Source: UBA8337 sp049889915 | Lineage (GTDB): Bacteria; Pseudomonadota; Alphaproteobacteria; RS24 | NCBI GenBank assembly: GCA_049889915.1 | Contig: JBMHCM010000102.1 | Coordinates: 1 to 13,363 of the forward strand | DNA: 13,363 bases | Reading direction: 5' to 3' | Shown: positions 1 to 5,859 of the stretch, piece by piece | How the letters are laid out: the number at the start of each line of letters is the position of its first letter | How positions within the stretch are numbered: the stretch's first letter is position 1 | Position numbers and translations under genes: made by a program | Notes under the pieces: generated by a model | Told to the model about the DNA's origin: nothing | What the model saw: only the letters and a program-made list of their open reading frames with translations | Database searches by the model: none

Positions 1-1
1 T

Positions 2-157
2 AATGACGGTGCCTACGTTATACATTATGCCGGTGGGCGGGTTGCTATAGAGCCGTTTGAAGGCACGCCGAGCGGCCATTTTGTCGTTATCGGCAAACCG
101 GGGCTGCCGACAGAAGAAGAACTGGGCCGCCTGCTGAAACAGGCGCAAACCGCTTAG
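2..157 (+). CDS. 3' end of an unrecognised gene (partial, cut by left window edge)
   Basis: An open frame enters from the left edge and ends at a TAG at 155-157, giving the last 51 residues of a protein. The visible tail has a glycine-rich stretch (HYAGGRVAIEPFEGTPSGHF) followed by beta-like VVIGKPG and a charged helix ending LLKQAQTA. I do not recognise the family from this fragment. It lies 18 bp upstream of the cytochrome b561 gene on the same strand, and the strong ribosome site for that gene sits in the gap, so the two are probably co-transcribed. Codon use and base composition look like the neighbours, which supports real coding, but function cannot be assigned. Confidence 0.6.
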   Translation, partial: NDGAYVIHYAGGRVAIEPFEGTPSGHFVVIGKPGLPTEEELGRLLKQAQTA

Positions 158-163
158 CGGAGC

Positions 164-171
164 AAAGGAGG
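164..171 (+). promoter_or_regulatory. Ribosome binding site of the cytochrome b561 gene
   Basis: AAAGGAGG lies four bases before the ATG at 176. It is a near-perfect Shine-Dalgarno sequence and fixes the start codon. It is also the strongest such site in the window. Confidence 0.75.
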
Positions 172-175
172 CGAC

Positions 176-820
176 ATGGTCTGGGATTTACCGACACGGG
201 TTTTCCATTGGGCATTCGCCATATGCATTATCGGCGCCTTTATTTCCGGTGAACGGGTGGCGCTGGACGCGCATGAATATTTCGCGCTGACCGCTTTAGG
301 GCTTTTGCTGTTTCGCGTGATATGGGGTTTTGTCGGCTTTCATACGGCGCGCTTCAGCACATTCATTCCCGGCCCGCACCGCTTATTGGCCTATCTGAAA
401 ACCATCGCCACGCGCACAGGCCATGCGCCGATTGAGGGCCATAATCCGCTCGGCGGCTTGGCGGTGCTTGTCATTCTGGCCGTCATGGCGGTGATGTCGG
501 TTACCGGTTTATGGACCGGCGATGATGTAATGTATGACGCGCCATTAACCGCCGCAGGCATTGCCCCGCATCTCGCCGCGCCGATGGCGGCATGGCATGA
601 GCGCTTGCATTTTCTGGTGCCGCTGGTGGTGCTGGTTCACCTGCTGGCGCTATTGGCGCATCGCCTTTGGCTTGGTGAAAAGCTGGTCGCGCGCATGGTG
701 ACAGGCGGCCAAGCGGCAGACAGGCCGACCCGTCGCCAAACGATTTGCGGGTTTTTGCTGATGGCGGTATGTGTCGCGGGCAGTCTCAGCCTCGCGCTTC
801 TCACACCGTCTTATAGCTAG
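176..820 (+). CDS. Cytochrome b561-family membrane protein (Ni/Fe-hydrogenase type b subunit-like)
   Basis: A 214-residue integral membrane di-haem b-type cytochrome expected in the inner membrane, passing electrons between the quinone pool and a periplasmic partner. Five hydrophobic segments are visible, at about residues 13-30, 36-53, 95-115, 145-162 and 190-210. Family marks are FHW (His11), AHEYF (His33), the arginine/WGF..G..ARF block (47-60), the GHNPLGG motif (88-94), and histidines 141, 145 and 155 around the fourth segment; several of these should ligate haem. The ATG is chosen from its Shine-Dalgarno site. The gene is 18 bp downstream of an unrecognised gene. Its TAG stop overlaps the stop of the convergent cytochrome c' gene, a plausible electron partner (inference). 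The bacterial b561/Ni-hydrogenase family is clear; the exact donor and acceptor are not. Confidence 0.88.
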   Translation: MVWDLPTRVFHWAFAICIIGAFISGERVALDAHEYFALTALGLLLFRVIWGFVGFHTARFSTFIPGPHRLLAYLKTIATRTGHAPIEGHNPLGGLAVLVILAVMAVMSVTGLWTGDDVMYDAPLTAAGIAPHLAAPMAAWHERLHFLVPLVVLVHLLALLAHRLWLGEKLVARMVTGGQAADRPTRRQTICGFLLMAVCVAGSLSLALLTPSYS

Positions 821-1269
821 TGCTTGATGCGATAGGCGCGATGGCAGCTTTTGCAGGTCGCGCCAAGGTTTTTCGCCGCAGCCGCAGTCATGCCTTTATC
901 GGCTGACCCGGCGACGGCTTTCAACCGGCGTGCTGCCGTGGCCATTGCTTCCGCCTTTGACTTAAAGTCCGGGAAGTTTTGCCAGATATCATTATCGGCA
1001 CCGACGCTTGTGCTACCGGACGGAAACGCATCCGGCATTTCTTCAGCCCATGCGGCCATGCGCAGCGCGGCCGCTTCAATGGCGGCAAAATTACCGGCCG
1101 GCAGGTGCTTTTTGAACACTGACTGAATATCGCCACCACTCTGCTTGAAGCGCGTCACCCGCTGTTCGACAGTCGGGCTTTCATACGTCCCCGGCTCATG
1201 CGCCAGGGCAGATGAAGGTATGGCACCGACCATGGCGGTCAGCACAACAGCAAGAGACAGGTGACGCAT
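817..1269 (-). CDS. Cytochrome c' (class II c-type cytochrome), periplasmic
   Basis: A 150-residue secreted haem protein. Residues 1-23 are a signal peptide ending ALA before HEP. The mature part is alpha-helical, as expected for the four-helix bundle. The haem attachment motif CKSCH (Cys139, Cys142, His143) is seven residues from the C-terminus, as is typical of class II cytochromes c. The FPSGS segment (82-86) and the early arginine in VEQRVTRFKQSGG (about residue 37) also fit the family. Cytochromes c' bind NO and are linked to NO tolerance or electron transfer. The ATG lies 8 bp after the stop of the aldolase-like gene and has only a weak ribosome site, so translation may be coupled. The stop shares a CTAG with the b561 stop. 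The family is certain; the physiological role is inferred. Confidence 0.9.
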   Translation of the reverse strand: MRHLSLAVVLTAMVGAIPSSALAHEPGTYESPTVEQRVTRFKQSGGDIQSVFKKHLPAGNFAAIEAAALRMAAWAEEMPDAFPSGSTSVGADNDIWQNFPDFKSKAEAMATAARRLKAVAGSADKGMTAAAAKNLGATCKSCHRAYRIKH

Positions 1270-1277
1270 ATTCAGGC

Positions 1278-2042
1278 CTATTCTTTATAAGACGGGTCCG
1301 TGCGATCAAGCTTGCGCAGCAAGGCCGGCCAAGCCAGCATATCGACACCCGGCTGGAACAAGGATTGCGATTGCTCGTCCACCGTATCAATGGCTTCTTG
1401 CGTCGGCATGTGCGGCTTGGCGGTCAGGGCCCGCACTTGTGTTGAACAGGCGCGCTCCAAGAAATAGATGGCCATAAATGCCAAGCCACAATTTTCACCA
1501 ACCGACAGCGTGCCGTGATTGCGCAGCATCAGCAAATGTTTGTCGCCCATATCGGCGACAATACGCTCGCGCTCATCATGGTTCAGGGCCACGCCTTCAT
1601 AGCCGTGATAGGCCAAATGCGGACGCACCAGCATGGCAAATTGCGACAGCGGCAGCAGACCGTCATCCTGCGCCGATACGGCAACGCCATCATCCGTGTG
1701 CAGGTGCAGCACGCATTGCGCATCCTCGCGGGCCATATGCACGGCCGAGTGGATGGTGAAACCCGCCGGATTGACGAAATACGGGCTGTCCATGACGATA
1801 TTGCCTTCAAGGTCAACCTTCACCAAGCTGGAGGCGGTAATTTCCTCAAACAGCATGCCGTAAGGGTTAATCAGAAAGTGATGCTCCGGGCCCGGTACGC
1901 GCACGGAAATATGGGTGAAAATCATATCATCCCAACCATGCATGGCGACCAGACGGTAAGTTGCCGCCAAATCGACGCGCAGCTGCCATTCCTCGGCGCT
2001 GACCATATCTTTGACGCTTTTAATTTCTTCTGCAGCAGACAT
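1278..2042 (-). CDS. Class II aldolase/adducin-family protein
   Basis: A 254-residue protein of the class II (zinc) aldolase/adducin fold; relatives include L-fuculose-1-phosphate aldolase and L-ribulose-5-phosphate 4-epimerase. Metal-binding histidines are visible in VLHLHTDD (His113, His115) and in LRNHGTLSVG (His176). The stretch NPAGFTIHSAVHMARED (91-107) aligns with the segment that carries the catalytic glutamate in fuculose aldolase, but that place appears to hold His98. It belongs with the adducin-like branch, so true aldolase activity should not be assumed. A longer in-frame extension exists to 2114, but the ATG at 2042 is preferred because AGGGAGGG stands four bases before it. It follows glpK after 97 bp and leads into cytochrome c' after 8 bp. 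The substrate is unknown. Confidence 0.85.
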   Translation of the reverse strand: MSAAEEIKSVKDMVSAEEWQLRVDLAATYRLVAMHGWDDMIFTHISVRVPGPEHHFLINPYGMLFEEITASSLVKVDLEGNIVMDSPYFVNPAGFTIHSAVHMAREDAQCVLHLHTDDGVAVSAQDDGLLPLSQFAMLVRPHLAYHGYEGVALNHDERERIVADMGDKHLLMLRNHGTLSVGENCGLAFMAIYFLERACSTQVRALTAKPHMPTQEAIDTVDEQSQSLFQPGVDMLAWPALLRKLDRTDPSYKE

Positions 2043-2046
2043 ATTG

Positions 2047-2054
2047 CCCTCCCT
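2047..2054 (-). promoter_or_regulatory. Ribosome binding site that sets the aldolase start
   Basis: The minus strand reads AGGGAGGG, four bases before the ATG at 2042. It favours this start over an upstream in-frame one that would add 24 residues encoded by the repeat-bearing leader. Confidence 0.7.
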
Positions 2055-2072
2055 AATGATTTGCCTCAGCGT

Positions 2073-2117
2073 GGTCAAAAAACCGGCTTTTGTCAAACAT
2101 CTATAGAGTGTCAAACA
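2073..2117 (-). repeat. Three GTCAAA direct repeats at an exact 18-bp period upstream of the aldolase gene
   Basis: On the plus strand the copies are GGTCAAAAA (2073-2081), TGTCAAACA (2091-2099) and TGTCAAACA (2109-2117), each starting 18 bp after the last. On the minus strand, which is transcribed toward the aldolase gene, they read TGTTTGACA, TGTTTGACA and TTTTTGACC. The TTTGAC core resembles a -35 hexamer, but I see no convincing -10 at 16-18 bp from any copy, so a protein-binding array is at least as likely. They fill the 97-bp gap between the glpK stop and the aldolase start. Confidence 0.5.
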
Positions 2118-2139
2118 GCGATGCGTCTTATTGTGCCGA

Positions 2140-3624
2140 TTAAGTCGTCAGTACTTTTTGCAAGGCGGCTTGCCACCCGGCCCGCTTGTCGGCCCGCCAT
2201 GCCTCGTCTTGCGCCGGACTGAACTGCGCCTGCAAAGCCCAGCTCTCGGCCAACGCCTCCAAGCTCTCAAACCAACCAATGTGCAGCATGGCCAACATGG
2301 CTGCGCCAAGTGCCGTGGTCTCGGTAATTTCCGGTCGGTCAATCGGGCAGGCACACAAATCAGCGAGGTTTTGACACAGCCAATCATTGGCCACCATGCC
2401 GCCATCGACCCGCAAGCGCGGCGGCACATCAAGACCGGCACTTGCCATATCATCGGAAATGGCGCGCAGCAGATCGGCGGTTTGCAGCGACACGCTCTCC
2501 AAAGCGGCACGCACAATATCGGCCTTGCCGCTGTCGCGCGTCATATTGAAAATGGCAGCACGCGCCTCAGCATCCCAATGCGGGGCGCCCAAACCGGTAA
2601 AGGCGGGCACCAAAACCACGGCGCTTTGCGGGTTGGCCGCCTCAGCCAATGCTTGTGTTTCAGAGGCCTTGGCAATCAGCCCCAGCCCGTCGCGCAGCCA
2701 TTGCACAATCGCACCGGCCATGAAAATACTGCCTTCCAGCGCATAACTCGCCTTGCCGTCCAAGCGATAAGCAATGGTGGTCAGTAGTTTATTGCCGGAA
2801 ACAGCAGGCTTGTCGCCGGTATTGGCCAGCACAAAGCAGCCCGTGCCATAGGTTGACTTAATCATCCCCGGCGTAAAGCAGGCCTGCCCAATGGTCGCCG
2901 CTTGCTGGTCACCGGCCATGCCACAAATCGGCAAACCGCCAAGCACGCTGGCCGCGCCGAAATCGGCAGCATTGTCTTTCACCTCAGGCATTAAAGTGGT
3001 CGGCACATTGAACAATGCCAGCAAGTCGTCATCCCAGCTTTGCGTATGAATGTTGAACAGGCTAGTGCGCGCCGCATTACTGGCATCTGTGACATGCGCT
3101 GCGCCGCCGGTTAATTGCCAGACCAGCCAGCTATCAATCGTGCCAAAAGCCAGTTCCCCCGCTTCGGCACGGGCCCGTGCGCCGTCAACATTGTCCAGCA
3201 ACCAAGCGATTTTGCTGGCCGAAAAATACGGGTCCAATAAAAGGCCGGTTTTTTCAGTGATGGAGGCCTCATGGCCGGCTTGTTTTAACGCATCGCAAAA
3301 GGCGGCGGTGCGGCGGTCTTGCCAAACGATTGCATGGCCGATGGGGTGGCCGGTTGCGCGGTCCCATACCACGGTGGTCTCACGCTGATTGGTGATGCCA
3401 ATGGCGGCAAAATTATCTGCCCCCAATTCATCCAAGACCTGCTGACAACAGGCCAATGTGGTCTGCCAAATCTCCATCGCGTCATGCTCAACCCAACCAT
3501 CTTGCGGAAAGATTTGGCCAAACTCTTGCTGCGCCACGGCACGCACCGCACCGCTTTTGTCAAACGCCAAAGCCCGCGAAGAGGTGGTGCCTTGGTCGAT
3601 ACTCAAAATAAACTGTTCACGCAT
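2140..3624 (-). CDS. glpK: Glycerol kinase
   Basis: A 494-residue cytoplasmic FGGY-family kinase that phosphorylates glycerol to sn-glycerol 3-phosphate using ATP. The N-terminal phosphate motif DQGTTSSR (10-17) is intact. The glycerol-binding residues expected from the E. coli enzyme are all present: Arg81-Glu82 in NQRET, Trp101 in VWQDRRT, Tyr133 in DPYFSASK, and Asp239 in GMAGDQQAA, the likely catalytic base. STYGTGCF (257-264), GLGAPHWD (344-351) and DGGMVANDW (407-415) complete the family pattern. The length is close to the usual ~500. GGGAG at 3633-3637 precedes the ATG by about eight bases. No glpF, glpD or glp regulator is adjacent, so uptake and oxidation genes lie elsewhere. A 16-bp repeat array occupies its upstream region. 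Confidence 0.96.
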   Translation of the reverse strand: MREQFILSIDQGTTSSRALAFDKSGAVRAVAQQEFGQIFPQDGWVEHDAMEIWQTTLACCQQVLDELGADNFAAIGITNQRETTVVWDRATGHPIGHAIVWQDRRTAAFCDALKQAGHEASITEKTGLLLDPYFSASKIAWLLDNVDGARARAEAGELAFGTIDSWLVWQLTGGAAHVTDASNAARTSLFNIHTQSWDDDLLALFNVPTTLMPEVKDNAADFGAASVLGGLPICGMAGDQQAATIGQACFTPGMIKSTYGTGCFVLANTGDKPAVSGNKLLTTIAYRLDGKASYALEGSIFMAGAIVQWLRDGLGLIAKASETQALAEAANPQSAVVLVPAFTGLGAPHWDAEARAAIFNMTRDSGKADIVRAALESVSLQTADLLRAISDDMASAGLDVPPRLRVDGGMVANDWLCQNLADLCACPIDRPEITETTALGAAMLAMLHIGWFESLEALAESWALQAQFSPAQDEAWRADKRAGWQAALQKVLTT

Positions 3625-3645
3625 ACGCTTGTCTCCCGCTCGGAT

Positions 3646-3674
3646 TTATTGCATCAGCCCGTGTTGTCCATCAA
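3646..3674 (-). promoter_or_regulatory. Candidate promoter of glpK
   Basis: On the minus strand TTGATG (3669-3674) and CAATAA (3646-3651) are separated by 17 bp, and the glpK ATG lies about 22 bp beyond the second. Both hexamers match the sigma-70 consensus only partly, so this is tentative. It lies between the tandem repeat array and glpK, where a promoter would be expected. Confidence 0.3.
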
Positions 3675-3682
3675 TGGCGCGC

Positions 3683-3760
3683 TTAACTCGGTCACGTTAC
3701 CACAGTCACGCCTTACCACAGTCACGCCTTACCACAGTCACGCCTTACCACAGTCACCAT
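3683..3760. repeat. Tandem array of a 16-bp unit upstream of glpK
   Basis: The plus-strand unit TTACCACAGTCACGCC occurs three times perfectly in a row (3697-3712, 3713-3728, 3729-3744). A fourth copy (3745-3760) diverges only in its last three bases. A degenerate copy without the final CC precedes them (3683-3696, 11 of 14 bases matching). The fourth copy contains the stop codon of the VOC gene (3754-3756). With its flanking bases the unit contains an imperfect inverted repeat, CGTTAC-CACA-GTCACG, one mismatch from perfect. The array could be a set of protein-binding iterons or a replication-slippage minisatellite. Confidence 0.9.
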
Positions 3761-4185
3761 GGATTATAATCACCAAAGCTCCATAAATGACCACCGCAAT
3801 CGCGCACGGTAAAGCTTTCGCCGCCATAATCTTGCTCTTTTAACGGCATCACGATTTGCGCGCCGGCGGCCAGCGCTTTTTCATAAGCGTCGGTGACATT
3901 ATTAACCACCACATACAGCCCTTGTGTCGACATGCCGGCTTGGCGCGGCTCATTAAAGTGCTTGCCGAAATCATCATTACGAATGCGGGACAGCATAATC
4001 ATATTATTGCCATTGACCAATTGCGCATGGGCAATGCCGCCGCGATTGCCGTCGACCCGCAAATGACAGGTAAAACCAAAGGCTTTTTCAAGCCATGCCA
4101 GCGCCGCTTCGGCATCGGCATATACCAAATTGGGAATTAGGGTCGCGCCGGTTTCGGGGGTATGTTCAATAATGGAGTCAGCCAT
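3754..4185 (-). CDS. VOC-family (glyoxalase/PhnB-like) protein
   Basis: A 143-residue vicinal-oxygen-chelate fold protein with one pair of beta-alpha-beta-beta-beta modules. The first module runs from LIPNLVYADAEAALAWLEKAFGF (about 16-38) through AHAQL (His53) to NNMIMLSR. The second runs from GLYVVVNNVTDAYEKALAAGAQIV (about 89-112) to YGGESFTVRDCGGHLWSFGD (120-139), which resembles the YG-R-D-GH-W signature of PhnB-like proteins. The family includes glyoxalases, dioxygenases and antibiotic-binding proteins, so no reaction can be named. AAAGGAA at 4192-4198 precedes the ATG by six bases. It is transcribed divergently from nadK across 82 bp. The glpK repeat array begins inside its stop codon, 129 bp from glpK. 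Confidence 0.85.
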   Translation of the reverse strand: MADSIIEHTPETGATLIPNLVYADAEAALAWLEKAFGFTCHLRVDGNRGGIAHAQLVNGNNMIMLSRIRNDDFGKHFNEPRQAGMSTQGLYVVVNNVTDAYEKALAAGAQIVMPLKEQDYGGESFTVRDCGGHLWSFGDYNPW

Positions 4186-4231
4186 CGCAGCTTCCTTTCT
4201 TTTCTTATCATGCTACAACGCTAAAAGCTTA

Positions 4232-4244
4232 GCCCGAAACGGGC
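4232..4244 (+). other. Small hairpin in the nadK leader
   Basis: GCCCG-AAA-CGGGC forms a perfect five-pair stem with a three-base loop, 23 bases before the nadK ATG. It may influence mRNA stability or translation, or be chance. There is no U-tract after it, so it is not a terminator. Confidence 0.35.
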
Positions 4245-4267
4245 CGTGAAACCAAAGAGGAAAGCGC

Positions 4268-5041
4268 ATGAGCGCAGCCGCTAAAAAACTGGCTTTTGTC
4301 GCCAGCCCCTCCGCTGAAGCCGAGGCCGCGTGTAAGAAATTGCACGCGCGCTATGATGGCGTCAGTGTTGAAGAGGCCGACATTATCGTCGCTCTGGGCG
4401 GTGATGGGCTGATGTTGGCAACGCTGCATCAGGTGATGGATCAGGGCAAACCGATTTTCGGCATGCACCAAGGTTCGGTCGGTTTCATGATGAACGGCTA
4501 TGATGAAGACAACCTGCCGGAGCGGCTGGAAAAGGCAAAACTCAATTTGCTGCGGCCACTGGCAATGACGGCCACCATGGCCGATGGCAGCCAACACCAA
4601 GCGCTGGCCATTAACGAAGTGTCTTTGCTGCGTCAGACGGCGCAAGCCGCCAAGCTGCAAATCACCATTGATGGCACAGAACGGCTTTCTGAATTGGTAT
4701 GCGATGGCGCCTTGGTCGCCACCCCGGCCGGGTCCACCGCTTACAACCTGTCGGCCCATGGGCCGATATTGCCAATTGATGCCAAGCTGTTGGCCCTGAC
4801 ACCGATTTCGGCTTTCCGCCCGCGGCGTTGGCGCGGCGCACTGCTGCCCGAAAAGGCCGAGGTGAGCATTACCGCGCTGGAGGCCGAAAAACGGCCGGTC
4901 AGCGCGGTCGCCGACCATACCGAGTTTCGTGATGTGGTAGAGGTGACCATCAAGCAGTCGAAAAAGCACGAGATGCTTATTCTATTCGATAGCGATCACA
5001 GCCTCGACGAGCGCATCCTCGCTGAGCAATTCAGCATTTAG
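4268..5041 (+). CDS. nadK: NAD kinase
   Basis: A 257-residue cytoplasmic enzyme that phosphorylates NAD to NADP, the only de novo route to NADP. The hallmark GGDG is at residues 44-47 (catalytic Asp46) within IIVALGGDGLML. The NE motif (Asn116-Glu117) in LAINEVSLLR and the nucleotide-binding block CDGALVATPAGSTAYNLSAHG (145-165) are intact. The short length and compact N-terminus are typical of alphaproteobacterial NadK. AGAGGA at 4256-4261 precedes the ATG by six bases. The gene stands alone on the plus strand, divergent from the VOC gene and convergent with the Nudix gene, with 14 bp between their stops. Confidence 0.95.
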   Translation: MSAAAKKLAFVASPSAEAEAACKKLHARYDGVSVEEADIIVALGGDGLMLATLHQVMDQGKPIFGMHQGSVGFMMNGYDEDNLPERLEKAKLNLLRPLAMTATMADGSQHQALAINEVSLLRQTAQAAKLQITIDGTERLSELVCDGALVATPAGSTAYNLSAHGPILPIDAKLLALTPISAFRPRRWRGALLPEKAEVSITALEAEKRPVSAVADHTEFRDVVEVTIKQSKKHEMLILFDSDHSLDERILAEQFSI

Positions 5042-5055
5042 CCAAGCTTGCGCGA

Positions 5056-5841
5056 TTAAGCGCCGGTGCCGCGTGTGATGTCTTCCTTCGGGTCGCCATA
5101 ACCGGCTTCCGGCTGAATTCGCAAAAAGGTTTTCTCGCCCTCTTGCTCAATAAACGGCGTTACCGTCACCACATCACCACATTGCGCCAGCGCGTCATCC
5201 ACGCTTTCGCGCTGCGCCAATTTTTCGATATTCATGCGGGTCGGGAAAATCACCGTCCGCTTTTTAGCATCGGCATCGGCCAAAGCTTGCGCGGCGGTAA
5301 TCCACACACTGTCGACGCTCTCGCCGCCATCGTGCAATGCCACATGGTCTTGCGGCGCGCGCGCCATATAGAAATATGTGTCGAAACGTTTCTTCATCAT
5401 TTTCGGCGTAATCCAATGCGCGAAAAAGCCCAGCGCATCAACGGCAAACTCAAGCCCTTCCGCCTCGGCAAATTGCAGCATGGTCGCCTCGCCCTTATTG
5501 AACCTGTCGCGCCAGCCTTCCAATGCAGCCAGCCGCGCCGCAGAGACAAACTCAGAAGCGCCCTTTTCGCGGGCCAGCAAAATGCCGCATTCCTCAAAGC
5601 TTTCACGAATGGAAGCGACGCGCAGCGCCAATTCCTTATCGTCAAATTCGGCTTCAGCAGCGCAATGGGCGCGCAAGCCGGCATCAAAATCATCTTGGTC
5701 AACTTTACCGCCGGGGAATACCAAGGCACCGGAAGCAAAATCGATTTCATGGTGACGCACCACCATAAACACTTCCGGACCGGCATCCGTGTCGCGCAGC
5801 ATCATCACCGTCGCGGCGGGAATGAGATTATCATCGCTCAT
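5056..5841 (-). CDS. Nudix hydrolase, NUDT19-like
   Basis: A 261-residue Nudix-fold protein that probably cleaves a nucleoside diphosphate-linked compound. The Nudix box is split: GALVFPGGKVDQDDFD (38-53) supplies the leading glycines, and the REx2EExG core appears as RESFEECGILL (79-89) after an insertion of about 25 residues. This arrangement, together with FFAHWITPKMMKKRFDTYFY further on, matches the NUDT19-type branch, whose mammalian member hydrolyses CoA; the substrate here is not proven. A TTG 15 bp upstream would add five residues, but the ATG at 5841 is preferred because AGGAG stands five to six bases before it. It lies 18 bp after the MFS gene and is probably in its operon. Confidence 0.88.
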   Translation of the reverse strand: MSDDNLIPAATVMMLRDTDAGPEVFMVVRHHEIDFASGALVFPGGKVDQDDFDAGLRAHCAAEAEFDDKELALRVASIRESFEECGILLAREKGASEFVSAARLAALEGWRDRFNKGEATMLQFAEAEGLEFAVDALGFFAHWITPKMMKKRFDTYFYMARAPQDHVALHDGGESVDSVWITAAQALADADAKKRTVIFPTRMNIEKLAQRESVDDALAQCGDVVTVTPFIEQEGEKTFLRIQPEAGYGDPKEDITRGTGA

Positions 5842-5846
5842 GGAAA

Positions 5847-5854
5847 ACTCCTGC
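5847..5854 (-). promoter_or_regulatory. Ribosome binding site that sets the Nudix start
   Basis: The minus strand reads GCAGGAGT five bases before the ATG at 5841. The possible TTG start at 5856 would lie within or before this site, so the ATG is the better choice. Confidence 0.65.
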
Positions 5855-5859
5855 AAGGT

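Noticed and set aside
2077..2095. AAAAGCCGGTTTTTT on the minus strand as a glpK terminator
   Set aside because: The arms pair only through weak A-U bases around a GC loop, so there is no stable GC stem before the T-run; it also overlaps the phased GTCAAA elements.
1515..2222. Long plus-strand open frame opposite the aldolase-like gene
   Set aside because: It is antisense to a clearly recognised protein, has no ribosome site, and its translation has no domain-like pattern; the minus-strand reading has conserved metal motifs.
3697..3760. The 16-bp array as a CRISPR
   Set aside because: The units are only 16 bp and directly abut with no spacers, and no cas gene is present.
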